A DNA stretch of 64,000 nucleotides from Rhodobacter sp. (GCA_020250175.1 JADCEN010000007.1:44550-108549), one strand, 5' to 3'; shown: positions 1-12,408, counted from the stretch's first letter. Notes: generated from the sequence alone by a model not told the origin. A program made the numbers and translations.

Positions 1-362
1 TGTGCTGCGGCAAGCTCGCCCTGGCGGGCGGTCAGCTGCCCTGACAGCGTGGCGATCAGGGCCGATTGCTCTTCGCCCTGCGCCTGTGCCGCCGAAAGAT
101 CGGTGCCCAGCCGGCCGACTTCGGCCTGCAACGCATCCGCGCGGCTGCGTTCAAGACCCAGCGCATCGGCCAGCCCGGCCACCTGTGCGGTCAGGGCATC
201 CAGCTCGCCCCCCTGGGTGGTGATCGTTTCGCGCAGCACCGACTGGACCAGCACGAAGACGGTCAGCACGAACATCAGCACCATCAGAAGCGAGGTCATC
301 GCATCAACAAAGCCCGGCCAGATCGGGCTTTCGCTGCGGGAACTGCGCCGGGACAGGGCCAT
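1..362 (-). CDS. MotB/OmpA-type peptidoglycan-binding protein, N-terminal part (runs off window)
   Basis: The frame is open from an ATG at 362 to the left edge, so only about 120 N-terminal residues are visible. After a short basic start (MALSRRSSRSESP) comes one transmembrane helix, roughly residues 18-42 (MTSLLMVLMFVLTVFVLVQ), then a long Ala/Glu/Gln-rich stretch with coiled-coil character. A MotB-like anchor followed by a coiled coil and, usually, a C-terminal OmpA domain is the known layout of the partner of MotA/TolQ/ExbB-like proteins. It lies 5 bases downstream of such a gene, so the two probably form a proton-driven inner-membrane complex reaching into the periplasm. The OmpA domain itself is outside the window, so its presence is inferred. 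Confidence 0.7.
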   Translation of the reverse strand, partial: MALSRRSSRSESPIWPGFVDAMTSLLMVLMFVLTVFVLVQSVLRETITTQGGELDALTAQVAGLADALGLERSRADALQAEVGRLGTDLSAAQAQGEEQSALIATLSGQLTARQGELAAA

Positions 363-367
363 GCCGG

Positions 368-1540
368 CTAACCCCGCCCCGCCGCGCCGCGCGACAGCTG
401 GCGGACAGCCAGGGTCAATGCGGCCAGATCACCCCGCAGGTCGGCGATGCTTTCCTGGCGACCGGCCGAGATCTCTTCCAGAATGCGCAGAAGCTGCACA
501 TCGATCGATCGCAGGCGCATCCGGCTTTCCGCATCAACATGGGCCCCGGCTTCGGGCACGGCCAGCGCCTTTGCAAGCCGGTCCTGCCCATCGGCAATGC
601 GCGACAGCAGCGCCTTCTGCCCGTCATCACGCCCGAGACGATCCACAAGGCGGTCAACCGACGCCGCCAGATTCACCAGCCGGTCATCAACCAGGGCCCT
701 GGCAATGTCGGACTGGGTGTAAAGCGATTGCAGCGCTTCCATCTGTTCGACCATGCCATCCAGGGCACCGGCGATCATCGCCCCGTCCACGGGGGCGGTG
801 GCTTCGCCTTCGGCTGTGAAGCCAAGGCGGGTGATGGTGGACAGCCATTCTTCCAGTTCGCGGTAAAAACGGTTGGTGCCGTGGCTGACGAACAGTTCCA
901 GCAGCCCCACGACCAGAGATCCCGCCAGCCCCAGCAGAGACGAAGAAAAGGCCGTGCCCATGCCGTCAAGCTGGCCTTCCAGCCCCGACATCAGCTTGTC
1001 AAAAACCTGAACGCGCGTTTCGTTTTCCTGCGGTGCCAGCGACCGGATCGTTTCAACCATCGCCGGCACGGTCGTTGCCAGGCCGTAGAAAGTGCCAAGC
1101 AGGCCAAGAAAGATCAGCAGGTTGGCAATGTAGCGGGTGATGTCGCGCTGCTCGTCAATGCGGGTGCCGACAGAATCCAGTATCGACCGCGCGTTGGAGG
1201 AGGATATCTGCATCTTCGCCCCGCGCGACCGCAGCAACGCCGCAAGCGGGGCCAGCAGACGCGGCGGCGTCGTCTGGCCGTGACCGGGCCGGCGGCGCAC
1301 GAAATCATCGATCCACCGGACCGACTGAAGCAGTTGGAGAAGCTGCAGGAAGCAGATGATGATGCCGAACAGGAAGACCAGCCCGACAAAGCCATTGAGC
1401 AGCGGCTTGGCCAGAAAGACACCGCGCAGCATCGGGAAAGTGGCATAAAGCCCCAGCGCCACGCCCCCGGTGACCATGACAAGCAAAACGACCTGGCGGA
1501 TCGGACGCGTAAAGCGAAGGTCTGCCTCAAGTCTGCGCAT
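368..1540 (-). CDS. MotA/TolQ/ExbB-family proton channel protein (390 aa)
   Basis: Inner-membrane protein. Two hydrophobic segments lie near the N-terminus (VVLLVMVTGGVALGLYATF and LLNGFVGLVFLFGIIICFL) and two more in the middle (IANLLIFLGLLGTFYGLA and SSLLGLAGSLVVGLLELF). The third carries the LGLLGTFYGL pattern typical of MotA/ExbB channels. The last 130 residues are soluble and helical. The ATG at 1540 is preferred over a TTG at 1612 because AGGACA sits just upstream and the family begins near this basic segment. With the adjacent MotB-like gene it should form a proton-conducting stator-type complex. No Zorya nuclease or helicase genes are visible, so a housekeeping envelope role is more likely. 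Confidence 0.8.
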   Translation of the reverse strand: MRRLEADLRFTRPIRQVVLLVMVTGGVALGLYATFPMLRGVFLAKPLLNGFVGLVFLFGIIICFLQLLQLLQSVRWIDDFVRRRPGHGQTTPPRLLAPLAALLRSRGAKMQISSSNARSILDSVGTRIDEQRDITRYIANLLIFLGLLGTFYGLATTVPAMVETIRSLAPQENETRVQVFDKLMSGLEGQLDGMGTAFSSSLLGLAGSLVVGLLELFVSHGTNRFYRELEEWLSTITRLGFTAEGEATAPVDGAMIAGALDGMVEQMEALQSLYTQSDIARALVDDRLVNLAASVDRLVDRLGRDDGQKALLSRIADGQDRLAKALAVPEAGAHVDAESRMRLRSIDVQLLRILEEISAGRQESIADLRGDLAALTLAVRQLSRGAAGRG

Positions 1541-1627
1541 CAACTGTCCTGTCCAATGGTTTCGCGGAAGAATAGGGATGCTGGCCCGGGATGCCAACTC
1601 CCAATCCTGCAAGGCAGGTCACCGCCT

Positions 1628-2182
1628 TCAATCCGCACCGATCTGCCGCACCCGTGCGGCCAGCCAGGCCAGATCGGGATCGCAGATGCCCAGGGACGAC
1701 AGATGGTCAGCCGTGCTGAACAGGTAATCGCGGTTGCTGCCGCGCCCGCCCACAGACCGGGCGATGATCCGGGCCTGCTCTTCCGGGGGCAGGCCCCCGC
1801 AATACTGATCATGATCGGGATCAATCACATAGACCAGCGCGTTCACCTGCCCGCCCTGCCGCAGGGTGACAGGAAGCCTGGCTTCCAGATAGGCCGAAGA
1901 GACCAACTCGCGCTCGCGCAGAATGGCGATGGTGGCATCTTCGTGTCCCGGCTCCACAGCAAAGGCCACACCGTCGCAGCGGGCATCTTCCTGCCGGTCA
2001 AGCGCAAGGACCAGACCGGGTGCCTCGACCGACCCGCGATGATGGATCGAGCGCATGCAGAAACTGCGGTGCCAGCCGTCCAGCCGGGCGATCTGGCGGT
2101 CTGCCACGGGAAAACCGGGGTTCCAGATCAGCGAACCGTAACCGAATATCCACAGCCGGTCGGTCCGGTACGCTTTGCTCAT
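1628..2182 (-). CDS. ChaC-type gamma-glutamylcyclotransferase (184 aa)
   Basis: The N-terminus reads WIFGYGSLIWNPGF, the glycine-rich YGSL substrate loop of the gamma-glutamylcyclotransferase fold. A glutamate-rich ERELVSSAYLEA segment in mid-protein fits the catalytic Glu region, and the length matches the ChaC family. Family members cleave glutathione or other gamma-glutamyl peptides to 5-oxoproline in the cytoplasm. The product could feed the 5-oxoprolinase-like protein encoded at 45978, though the genes are far apart. The ATG at 2182 begins at the family start (MSKAYRTDRLW); the frame extends further but overlaps the divergent gene. Confidence 0.85.
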   Translation of the reverse strand: MSKAYRTDRLWIFGYGSLIWNPGFPVADRQIARLDGWHRSFCMRSIHHRGSVEAPGLVLALDRQEDARCDGVAFAVEPGHEDATIAILRERELVSSAYLEARLPVTLRQGGQVNALVYVIDPDHDQYCGGLPPEEQARIIARSVGGRGSNRDYLFSTADHLSSLGICDPDLAWLAARVRQIGAD

Positions 2183-2246
2183 GACTCTGGCCCTTGTCCT
2201 GCGGGGCTTGTAAACACCAGCCTTGGAACGATTGGAAGGGGCGGCG

Positions 2247-3230
2247 ATGCGCGCTTTGCTGTGGGTGGTGGTCGCAGCGGCAGTCACCTGGGGCGGCTAC
2301 TGGTTTGCGGGGGCCCGCGCGCTGGAAACCGCCGCGCAGACCTGGTTCCGGACCCAGACCGACGCCGGGCTTGTGGCAGAGCACAGCGCACTTTCCGTCG
2401 GCGGCTTTCCCAACCGGTTCGACCTGACGGTGACGAACCTGCGGCTGGCCAACCCCGCAACGGGCTATGGCTGGACGGCACCCTTCGTGCAGATCCTGTC
2501 GCTCAGCTACAGGCCCTGGCACATCATTGCCGCCTTCGCCAAGCAGCAGCAGGTTCAGACACCCTGGCAGGACCTTGCGGTGGCATCCGACAAGCTGCAG
2601 GGCAGTGTCGTGTTCGTGCCGGGCACCAACCTGGCCCTGGACCGGCTGACCCTGGCAGGCAACGGTATGCGCGTGACATCCGATCTGGGCTGGACCGTCG
2701 GCGTCGATAAGCTGCGCTTTTCTACGAGGCAGGTCGACGGCGACCGAATACGCCACGAGATCGGCCTGGAAATGCTGGGCCTGCAACCCGATTCGGGCGT
2801 CACCGCTGCCTTGCCGGATTTCCCCGAAACGCTGGAAAAGTTGCGGCTGGATGCCATTGTCACGCTGACGGTGCCGCTGGATCGCCGGGCGGGCCAGGCG
2901 CGCCCCCGTGCGTCGCATGTTGATGTGAAAGAGGTCCGCCTTGTCTGGGGCACGCTGGTTCTGTCCGGCTCGGGCAGCGTTGCGGCGGCAGCGGACGGGC
3001 TTGCGGAAGGGCGGATTGCCCTGCGGCTGACGAACTGGCGCGATGCCATGCCGCTGGCGGTCGCCGCCGGGCTGATCACGGCAGAAGTGGCCCCCACCTG
3101 GCAGAACATGCTGGCGCTGCTTGCGGCCCAGACCGGAACCCCCGAAGACCTTGATCTGCCGCTGATCTTCGCCAGGGGCAGGGCCAGCCTGGGGCCATTC
3201 CCGCTGGGACCGGCCCCCCGGATGAACTGA
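2247..3230 (+). CDS. DUF2125-family envelope protein (327 aa)
   Basis: Matches the alphaproteobacterial DUF2125 pattern: an N-terminal signal or anchor (MRALLWVVVAAAVTWGGYWF), then a beta-rich body with SVGGFPNRFDLTVTNLRLA and a conserved SLSYRPWHIIAAF segment. Function is unknown; the N-terminal hydrophobic segment implies export or membrane attachment facing the periplasm. The ATG at 2247 is preceded by GGAAGGGG, while an upstream in-frame TTG at 2223 has no comparable ribosome-binding site. Its stop codon directly abuts that of the convergent extensin-like gene, with no intergenic base. Confidence 0.8.
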   Translation: MRALLWVVVAAAVTWGGYWFAGARALETAAQTWFRTQTDAGLVAEHSALSVGGFPNRFDLTVTNLRLANPATGYGWTAPFVQILSLSYRPWHIIAAFAKQQQVQTPWQDLAVASDKLQGSVVFVPGTNLALDRLTLAGNGMRVTSDLGWTVGVDKLRFSTRQVDGDRIRHEIGLEMLGLQPDSGVTAALPDFPETLEKLRLDAIVTLTVPLDRRAGQARPRASHVDVKEVRLVWGTLVLSGSGSVAAAADGLAEGRIALRLTNWRDAMPLAVAAGLITAEVAPTWQNMLALLAAQTGTPEDLDLPLIFARGRASLGPFPLGPAPRMN

Positions 3231-4208
3231 TCAGCGGCAATAGGCCCCGCCGCGCTGGCTGGCGATATCGAAATGCAGGTGGTCGCGGTGATACCGGTCG
3301 GACTCGGGCCCCAGAGTCGTGTTGAAGGGGCCGCAGGCGGCCCGATAGGCCTTTCTCATCGGTTTGCCCGCTGACCTGCGCCAGTCTTCGGCGACGACAA
3401 CGCGTCGTCCGTCCGCAAGCATGATGGCGGCAATGTCGATGGCATTGCCACGGCCGTGCTCGCTGATCTTTGCGCCCTTCACATTGTTGCGCGGGCGGCA
3501 GGCATAGCTGGCCGCAACTTGCAGCCCGACCACATCCTTGCGGCCGAACGCCGGTTTCAGGCCCTTGCGGACCCAGGTTTTCAGGGCGCGCGCCGTGTCG
3601 CAGTTGATGACGGCAGCATGGCTGAGCGCCACACCGTCAACCGAGGTGATGCGGACCGGATCCTTGATGCCGCATCCCCGCACGCGGGACGTGATCGGGG
3701 CCAGCGTCTCACCCTTGATCGACGGATCACCGCAGACCGAGCCTTTTTTGCCCACGACCGCACTCTTGCCGGGCAGGATGCGGACGGCGGCAACAGGTTC
3801 GATCTTTTCCGTGATCGGACCGCCCGATGAACCGCCTGCCGACAGGCGGGGCCGCGGTTCGGGACGCGGAACCTGGACCAGAGCCATGATCACAGGCTGC
3901 GCCGACGGGGCGGGTTCCGCTTGCCGGGTCTTGCGCGGCGGTTCGGAAGAGCCGGAGATGCGCAGCACCGGGCGTTCCTGCGGTCTGGGGGACGATCCGG
4001 GGCCTGCGGCACCCCTGCCCGAAAGTGCCATAGCCTGTACGTGCAGCGGGGTCGCTGCAGCGCCCCGCACCTGCGGCGCGTCAATTGCGGCAGGCTGTGC
4101 GATGCCAAGCGGGCTGGGCACGGGCCGCAGCGACTTGTCCGGCGCATCGGCCCAGCCGGACCCGGCCAGGATCAGGCCAAGCAGCAATCCCCAGGCAAAG
4201 CGTTGCAT
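3231..4208 (-). CDS. Extensin-like C-terminal domain protein, exported (325 aa)
   Basis: Starts with a signal peptide (MQRFAWGLLLGLILAGSGWA), then about 120 residues rich in Pro, Ala and Arg that look disordered. The C-terminal 170 residues carry the extensin-like domain: CGDPSIKGE, conserved Cys residues, ISEHGRGNAIDIAA and YHRDHLHFDIA. The HGRGNAIDI and HRDHLHFD motifs contain the His/Asp residues that ligate zinc in related LAS-type peptidases, so a peptidoglycan-modifying periplasmic function is plausible but unproven. The ATG at 4208 is chosen because the signal peptide begins there. Confidence 0.85.
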   Translation of the reverse strand: MQRFAWGLLLGLILAGSGWADAPDKSLRPVPSPLGIAQPAAIDAPQVRGAAATPLHVQAMALSGRGAAGPGSSPRPQERPVLRISGSSEPPRKTRQAEPAPSAQPVIMALVQVPRPEPRPRLSAGGSSGGPITEKIEPVAAVRILPGKSAVVGKKGSVCGDPSIKGETLAPITSRVRGCGIKDPVRITSVDGVALSHAAVINCDTARALKTWVRKGLKPAFGRKDVVGLQVAASYACRPRNNVKGAKISEHGRGNAIDIAAIMLADGRRVVVAEDWRRSAGKPMRKAYRAACGPFNTTLGPESDRYHRDHLHFDIASQRGGAYCR

Positions 4209-4215
4209 TCCGTCC

Positions 4216-5157
4216 CTATTCCGCAGGCTTTGTGTCCGCCCGCACCTGTGCCGTCCGCCCGAAATCGGGCGCGGCAGTGTCCTGCCCCGCTTCAATGATA
4301 CCGCGCCTTATTGCCCGAGTCCTTGTAAAATATTCGTGCAGATGCGGACCATCGCCCAGGCGGATAGCGCGTTGCAAAGCAAAGAGTTCTTCAGTGAAGC
4401 GGCCCAGAATATCAAGGGTGGCTTCCTTGTTTGTCAGAAAAACGTCACGCCACATCGTCGGATCGCTTGCGGCGATTCGGGTGAAATCGCGAAAGCCGCT
4501 GGCGGAATACTTGATCACTTCCGAATTTGAAACCTGCTGCAGATGGTCGGCCACCCCCACCATCGTATAGGCAATCAGATGCGGGGTATGTGACACCACC
4601 GCCAGCACCAGATCATGGTGTGCGGCATCCATCTCGTCCACGTTGGACCCCATCGCTTCCCAAAGACTGCGCAGCTTTGCCACTGCCTCTGGGGTGGACC
4701 GTTCGGTTGGCGTCAGCAGGCACCAGCGGTTCTGGAACAGCGTGGCAAAGCCCGAACGCGGGCCGGAATATTCGGTTCCCGCCAGCGGGTGACCCGGCAC
4801 AAAGGCAACGCCCGGCGGCAGATGCGGTGCCACCGCCGCGATCACGGCCTGCTTGACCGAGCCTACGTCCGTCACTGTGGCCCCCGGCGCAAGATGCGGC
4901 CAGATTTCGGCGGCAATGGCCCCCATGGCCCCGACAGGCACCGCCAGCACCACCAGATCGGCCCCCTGCACCGCCTGTGCCGCCGTATCCGTCACACGGT
5001 CAACAAAGCCGATCTCAAGCGCGGTCGCGCGGGTTTCGGCCGTCCGCGCATACCCCGCTATCTCCCGGGCAAGCCCGCCCCGACGGATCGCATGGGCCAT
5101 GGACGAGGCAATCAGCCCCAGCCCGATCAGTGCGACGCGGTCATAAAGCTGCGCCAT
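4216..5157 (-). CDS. tyrA: Prephenate/arogenate (cyclohexadienyl) dehydrogenase, TyrA family (313 aa)
   Basis: NAD(P)-dependent oxidative decarboxylation of prephenate and/or arogenate in tyrosine synthesis. The N-terminus has the Rossmann signature VALIGLGLIASSMAHAI, followed by VTDVGSVK, VPGHPLAGTEYSG and the C-terminal VVSHTPHLIAY and GFRDFTRIAASDP motifs of the family. Length is typical of the alphaproteobacterial enzyme without chorismate mutase or ACT domains. Its ATG overlaps the hisC stop as TGATG, so the two are translationally coupled; a hisC-tyrA pair fits with HisC homologues also transaminating aromatic keto acids. Whether prephenate or arogenate is the substrate cannot be told from sequence. 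Confidence 0.9.
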   Translation of the reverse strand: MAQLYDRVALIGLGLIASSMAHAIRRGGLAREIAGYARTAETRATALEIGFVDRVTDTAAQAVQGADLVVLAVPVGAMGAIAAEIWPHLAPGATVTDVGSVKQAVIAAVAPHLPPGVAFVPGHPLAGTEYSGPRSGFATLFQNRWCLLTPTERSTPEAVAKLRSLWEAMGSNVDEMDAAHHDLVLAVVSHTPHLIAYTMVGVADHLQQVSNSEVIKYSASGFRDFTRIAASDPTMWRDVFLTNKEATLDILGRFTEELFALQRAIRLGDGPHLHEYFTRTRAIRRGIIEAGQDTAAPDFGRTAQVRADTKPAE

Positions 5158-6242
5158 CACCGCTGCCCCTTGAACTGGGCCACGGCATGGGCAACGCGGC
5201 GGCACGAGCTTTCGTCGCCAACCGTGATGCGCAGGCAATGCGGCAGCTTGTAGCTGCCGACCTGACGAACGATCAGCTCCTGGGTCTTGAGGTAGGCATC
5301 GCAACTTGCCGCCTCGGCGGCATCGGCAAAGCGGGCAAGCACGAAATTGGCGGTCGAGGTATCGGACGGCACCCCCATTTCCGCAAGCGACTCCGCCAGC
5401 CAGGCCCGCATGCGGGTGTTTTCTGCCCGGCATCTGGCAACATGATCCTGATCGCGCATCGCGGCTTCGGCGACGTCAAGCTGCGTGGTCGACAGGTTGA
5501 AGGGCCCCCGGATGCGGTTGAGCACATCAATGATCGCCTGCGGGCCAAAGCCCCAGCCGATGCGCAGGCCGCCCAGCCCATAGACCTTGGAAAAGGTGCG
5601 GGTCATCACAACATTCTCGCGCGCCTCGATCAGCGCCTTGCCGCCGTCATAGCCTTCGACATATTCCGCATAGGCCCCGTCCAGCACCAGGATCGCCTGT
5701 TTCGGCAGGCCTTCGGCAAGCCGGGCGATGTCCTTGGCCCCGATCATCGTGCCGGTGGGGTTGTTGGGGTTGGCGATGAAGACAAGCTTCGTCTTTCTGC
5801 CGCAGGCGGCAAGGATGGCATCGACATCGGCGGTGCGTTCGCGCTCTGCCACCTCGACCGGGGTTGCCCCGGCGGCCAGGGCAGAGATACGGTACATCAG
5901 AAATCCGTGCTCGGTATGGATCACCTCATCGCCCGGTCCCGCATAGGCCTGGCACAGAAAGGTGATGACCTCGTCCGAACCGGCACCGCATATCACGCGG
6001 CCCGCGTCCAGACCGTGCACATCGGCGATGGCCTGACGCAGGGCGGCATGGTCGGTCGAGGGGTAGCGGTGCAGCTGGTGGACGCTGCGCAGGAAGACTT
6101 CCCTGGCGCGTTCCGACGGGCCGAACGGGTTTTCGTTCGACGACAGCTTCACCACATTCGACATGCCCGCAATCTGCGCCTGACCGCCCTGATAGAGGGC
6201 AATATCCAGGATGCCCGGCTGTGGGCGTATTGCGTTCGTCAT
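5157..6242 (-). CDS. hisC: Histidinol-phosphate aminotransferase (361 aa)
   Basis: Class I/II PLP-dependent transaminase converting imidazole acetol phosphate to histidinol phosphate; homologues next to tyrA often also act on aromatic keto acids. Motifs seen: [12 protein letters not shown] near the N-terminus, [13 protein letters not shown], and [17 protein letters not shown] around residue 220, whose Lys forms the PLP Schiff base. Length is normal. It is the first gene of a hisC-tyrA operon on this strand, with about 490 gene-free bases upstream before tRNA-Ala. Confidence 0.92.
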   Translation of the reverse strand: MTNAIRPQPGILDIALYQGGQAQIAGMSNVVKLSSNENPFGPSERAREVFLRSVHQLHRYPSTDHAALRQAIADVHGLDAGRVICGAGSDEVITFLCQAYAGPGDEVIHTEHGFLMYRISALAAGATPVEVAERERTADVDAILAACGRKTKLVFIANPNNPTGTMIGAKDIARLAEGLPKQAILVLDGAYAEYVEGYDGGKALIEARENVVMTRTFSKVYGLGGLRIGWGFGPQAIIDVLNRIRGPFNLSTTQLDVAEAAMRDQDHVARCRAENTRMRAWLAESLAEMGVPSDTSTANFVLARFADAAEAASCDAYLKTQELIVRQVGSYKLPHCLRITVGDESSCRRVAHAVAQFKGQR

Positions 6243-6733
6243 GGCCGTCTCCCGCTGTCGGGCTGGTTCTAGCGGCGGGTCGGACCGTTTGCCAGCGGCA
6301 TCTTGACCGCCCGGTCAGACGGCAAGACAGGTCACTTGCTGTGCAGGACCGCTGCGGATACGCCTAACGCCTGGCTTTTGAAGCCGGTTGCACCTGACCC
6401 TCGTCAGAAGTCCCCCGCGGAGCGATCCGTGCTTGCCTGTATGCCTGGCGGATATGGGGGTACCTAACGGGCCGACCACACCCTGTTGCGCTGCGCGGGC
6501 ACCCTTGCGGCCGAGGAGATACACCGCGCAAGGGGACGTGATCCGGCACGGCGCGGGGACAGGAGCCGTCAGTTCCAAAGACGCATCAAGGGCATTGGCA
6601 CCAACCTGATGGTGCACCGGGACTGCGGCCAGCCGAATGTCGCCGTCCTGCGCTTGCGTTACGTGAGGCGCCGCACGCAAACGAAAACGGTCGGCCTTCA
6701 GCGTGCAGATTACCGATCAGGGCTTGTTTTGTC
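6243..6733. other. Gene-free region between hisC and tRNA-Ala
   Basis: About 490 bases hold no reading frame resembling a known protein. On the minus strand this must include the hisC promoter and the tRNA 3' trailer. The stretch 6480-6540 has complementary GC-rich arms (around TTGCGCTGCGCGGG and CCGCGCAA) and could fold strongly. I looked for the SRP RNA, RNase P and tmRNA core motifs and did not find them. A 6S-like or other small RNA is possible, but nothing in the sequence proves it. Confidence 0.4.
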
Positions 6734-6809
<76 letters not shown>

Positions 6810-6897
6810 ACTGCAGGCGGACTTGGGGCATCCGCTGCGGCTATTTACGGAAGGGCGCGGGGGGGCGCAAGCCAAAAACGCGCCCCGCCGCCGGCAA

Positions 6898-7233
6898 TCA
6901 CACTTCTTCCTCGTCGCCGCCCACATCCGCCAGATCGTCCAGCGAAACGGTGTCATCGGCATCTTCTTCCAGCAGATCATCGTCCAGATCCGCGTCATCG
7001 GCGACGCCGGGTTCCAGGATGTCGTCTTCCGCTTCCAGGTCGTCGACAAGCACATCCTCGTCCTTTTCGGGCAGAGGGCGTGCAATCACGACAGAGGCCG
7101 CCTTGCGGCGGGCGGATTCGATATCCACGATCTCGCCCGAGTAGGGGCTGATGATCGGGGTCTTGTTCAGGTCGTAAAAGCGCTTGCCTGTGGTCGGGCA
7201 GATGCGTTTTGTGCCCCATTCCGGGTTGGGCAT
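6898..7233 (-). CDS. FYDLN acid domain protein, TIGR02300 family (111 aa)
   Basis: The N-terminal 45 residues contain GTKRICPTTGKRFYDLNK, the FYDLN signature, with a CP motif resembling half a zinc ribbon. The rest is extremely acidic (runs of Asp/Glu such as DDADLDDDLLEEDADD) and ends in DEEEV. The family is small, conserved in alphaproteobacteria and of unknown function; the acidic tail suggests binding to a basic partner or nucleic-acid mimicry, which is inference. The ATG at 7233 begins at the family start (MPNPEWGTKR). Confidence 0.88.
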   Translation of the reverse strand: MPNPEWGTKRICPTTGKRFYDLNKTPIISPYSGEIVDIESARRKAASVVIARPLPEKDEDVLVDDLEAEDDILEPGVADDADLDDDLLEEDADDTVSLDDLADVGGDEEEV

Positions 7234-7389
7234 GGTTGTTCCCTTGAAATACTGGCGGATGCAGGATCGGGTTCGCTTGCCACAAGACCCTTCGGCTGTC
7301 AAAGCCTTTCGCGGCGGCGGCAAAGGCAGGCAAATGGGGGTTTTCTGCCGCCGCCGCGCGGGTATTCTGACTGCGCTCGGGACAAGACC

Positions 7390-8112
7390 ATGCCACTTCT
7401 GCCAGGACCGCCCCCGCTGGAGATTACCTTGCGCCGCAGCGCGCGGGCGCGGCGGTTTTCGCTGCGCGTCTCGCGTCTTGACGGGCGGGTGACGCTGTCG
7501 CTTCCGCCTGGCGCACGCGAGTCCGAGGCGATGGCCTTTGCCCGCCAGCAGGAACCCTGGATTCGCCGCGCCCTGGCCAACCTGCCGCAGACGGCCCCGG
7601 TCGGGCTTGGCGCGATGATTCCGGTGGAAGGGCGGCTGTTACGGCTGGACGCAGGGCCGGGGCGGCTGATCCGCATCGAAGGCGATTCGCTGTTGATCCC
7701 AGGCAACCCGGCGCAGGCCGGGGTGCGGGCGGGGGCCTTTCTGAAACATCTGGCGCGCGACCGGCTGACCGAAGCCTCGGACCGGTATGCGCGGATGATC
7801 GGGCGGTCTTACAGCCGGATCACCTTGCGCGATACCCGGTCGCGCTGGGGGTCCTGCACGGCGGACGGGGCGCTGATGTATTCCTGGCGGCTGGCCATGG
7901 CCCCGCCGGCGGTGCTCGACTATGTCGCGGCGCATGAGGTGGCGCATCTGGCGCAGATGAACCATTCGCCCGCGTTCTGGGCGGTCGTCGCCCGGCTGGT
8001 TCCCGGCCATGCCGCGCAGCGCCGCTGGCTGAAGCTGCATGGTCAGACGCTGCACGGCCCCCGATTTGTCTCCTCAGCACCGGTCGAGGCGCACAGGGAC
8101 CCGGAGTGTTGA
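7390..8112 (+). CDS. YgjP/SprT-like zinc metallopeptidase (DUF45/M48 type, 240 aa)
   Basis: The C-terminal half contains TRSRWGSCT followed by YVAAHEVAHLAQMNHSPAFW. The HEVAH helix with the downstream His of MNHSPAFW is the zinc site of the YgjP metal-dependent hydrolase family. The N-terminal half has the typical SARARRFSLRVS and VTLSLPPGA strands. Probably a cytoplasmic protease-like protein; the physiological substrate is unknown. The ATG at 7390 matches the family length. Confidence 0.88.
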   Translation: MPLLPGPPPLEITLRRSARARRFSLRVSRLDGRVTLSLPPGARESEAMAFARQQEPWIRRALANLPQTAPVGLGAMIPVEGRLLRLDAGPGRLIRIEGDSLLIPGNPAQAGVRAGAFLKHLARDRLTEASDRYARMIGRSYSRITLRDTRSRWGSCTADGALMYSWRLAMAPPAVLDYVAAHEVAHLAQMNHSPAFWAVVARLVPGHAAQRRWLKLHGQTLHGPRFVSSAPVEAHRDPEC

Positions 8113-8138
8113 ACGCCGGGCAGGGTTCTGCCGAGCCC

Positions 8139-8150
8139 GTGTTGCAACAC
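8139..8150. promoter_or_regulatory. Perfect 12-base palindrome upstream of LuxR remnant
   Basis: GTGTTGCAACAC reads the same on both strands and lies between the metallopeptidase stop and the surviving LuxR-type sequence. Short palindromes near luxR genes can be regulator sites, but this is shorter than a classical 20-base lux box and no target gene is obvious. It may be chance. Confidence 0.2.
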
Positions 8151-8206
8151 ATGAGGAACGAGAACCGCATGCAGCTTCATGGCCCGCAGATCTCAGTATT
8201 TCTCCG

Positions 8207-8692
8207 GTGGATTGGAGTCGTTTCAAACGTGACGCGCGGTTTCATGCCGTTTTCAGGTCAGCCGGTGACTTCGGCATAAGTCCCCGGGGCATAACGGAGC
8301 CAATCCGTGGACCCTATGGCGACAGGGGGCTTCTGAGCGTGACGGCACCGGTCTCTGAAGCAGAGTGGCAGAAGCTGCGCCCGACCCTTCTGGGCGACCT
8401 GCAACTGGCGGCCGTGCACGTGCATGACGCTGTGATGCGGTCCGGTCTGCTGATGACGCCTTTGGCACACCCCCTGTTGTCTGGCCGCAAACGCGAAGTG
8501 CTGCAATGGATGGCCGCAGGAAAATCCCGGCAGGATCTTGGCGATATCCTTGGCATTTCCGCCCGCACGGTCGCGGTGCATCTGCGGTCCGCGCGGGAAA
8601 AGCTTGGGGTCCTGACGATGGTGCAGGCGGTGGGCCGCGCGATCGGCCTCAGAATCATTTTCCCCCGGCAGATCGGCCCCAAGGCCGCATGA
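8207..8692 (+). pseudogene. 5'-truncated LuxR-family regulator (half autoinducer domain plus HTH)
   Basis: Homology to LuxR-type quorum regulators begins abruptly at VDWSRFKRDARF and continues through AGDFGISPRGITEPIRGPYG, the second half of an autoinducer-binding domain, and a complete GerE helix-turn-helix (LSGRKREVLQWMAAGKS, ISARTVAVHLRSAREKL). About 80-90 residues expected upstream are missing, and the DNA before it is the end of the metallopeptidase gene. The only plausible in-frame start is a GTG at 8207 with no clear ribosome-binding site. Either a decayed gene or a short HTH protein that cannot bind a normal ligand. No luxI gene is visible. Confidence 0.7.
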
Positions 8693-8837
8693 CCGGTGAC
8701 CGGGCCGCAGGGGATTTCCGGGTGTCCTGTTGCCTTTGATCTTCGTGGCGGGCGGGATATGCGGGGCAGCCCGCAGGCCAGAAGCGCCGGTGACAGTTAT
8801 CCAGCGCATTGGCAGCCCGGCTGTGTAGGGGTTGTGG

Positions 8838-12275
<3,438 letters not shown>

Positions 12276-12370
12276 GTCCGACCCCCTGTGCGCAAACTGA
12301 CGGGGTTATAGAGGGAAGACGGGGCGGCACAAGGGGCAAACCGCCACCGCTGCCTTGACGCGGGCGATGG

Positions 12371-12390
12371 GGTTAGCTAAGTTAGCTAGG
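12371..12390. promoter_or_regulatory. Putative operator of the Phd/VapC pair
   Basis: GTTAGCTA occurs twice in direct repeat, and TTAGCTAA is itself palindromic. The AT-rich block starts about 38 bases before the antitoxin ATG in otherwise GC-rich DNA. Antitoxins of the Phd/YefM class bind palindromes in their own promoter, so autoregulation is likely. Confidence 0.45.
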
Positions 12391-12408
12391 CACAGAAAGG
12401 GGCCGATC

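Noticed and set aside
1..1540. Zorya anti-phage system (ZorA/ZorB)
   Set aside because: Only the MotA/MotB-like pair is present; the genes on the visible side are housekeeping, with no nuclease or helicase component.
539..2710. 723-codon plus-strand frame across the MotA-like and ChaC genes
   Set aside because: Antisense to two recognisable genes and overlaps a third; no domain seen.
8039..8206. Longer N-terminus for the LuxR-type protein starting at 8039
   Set aside because: This part overlaps the metallopeptidase gene in another frame and bears no similarity to autoinducer-binding domains.
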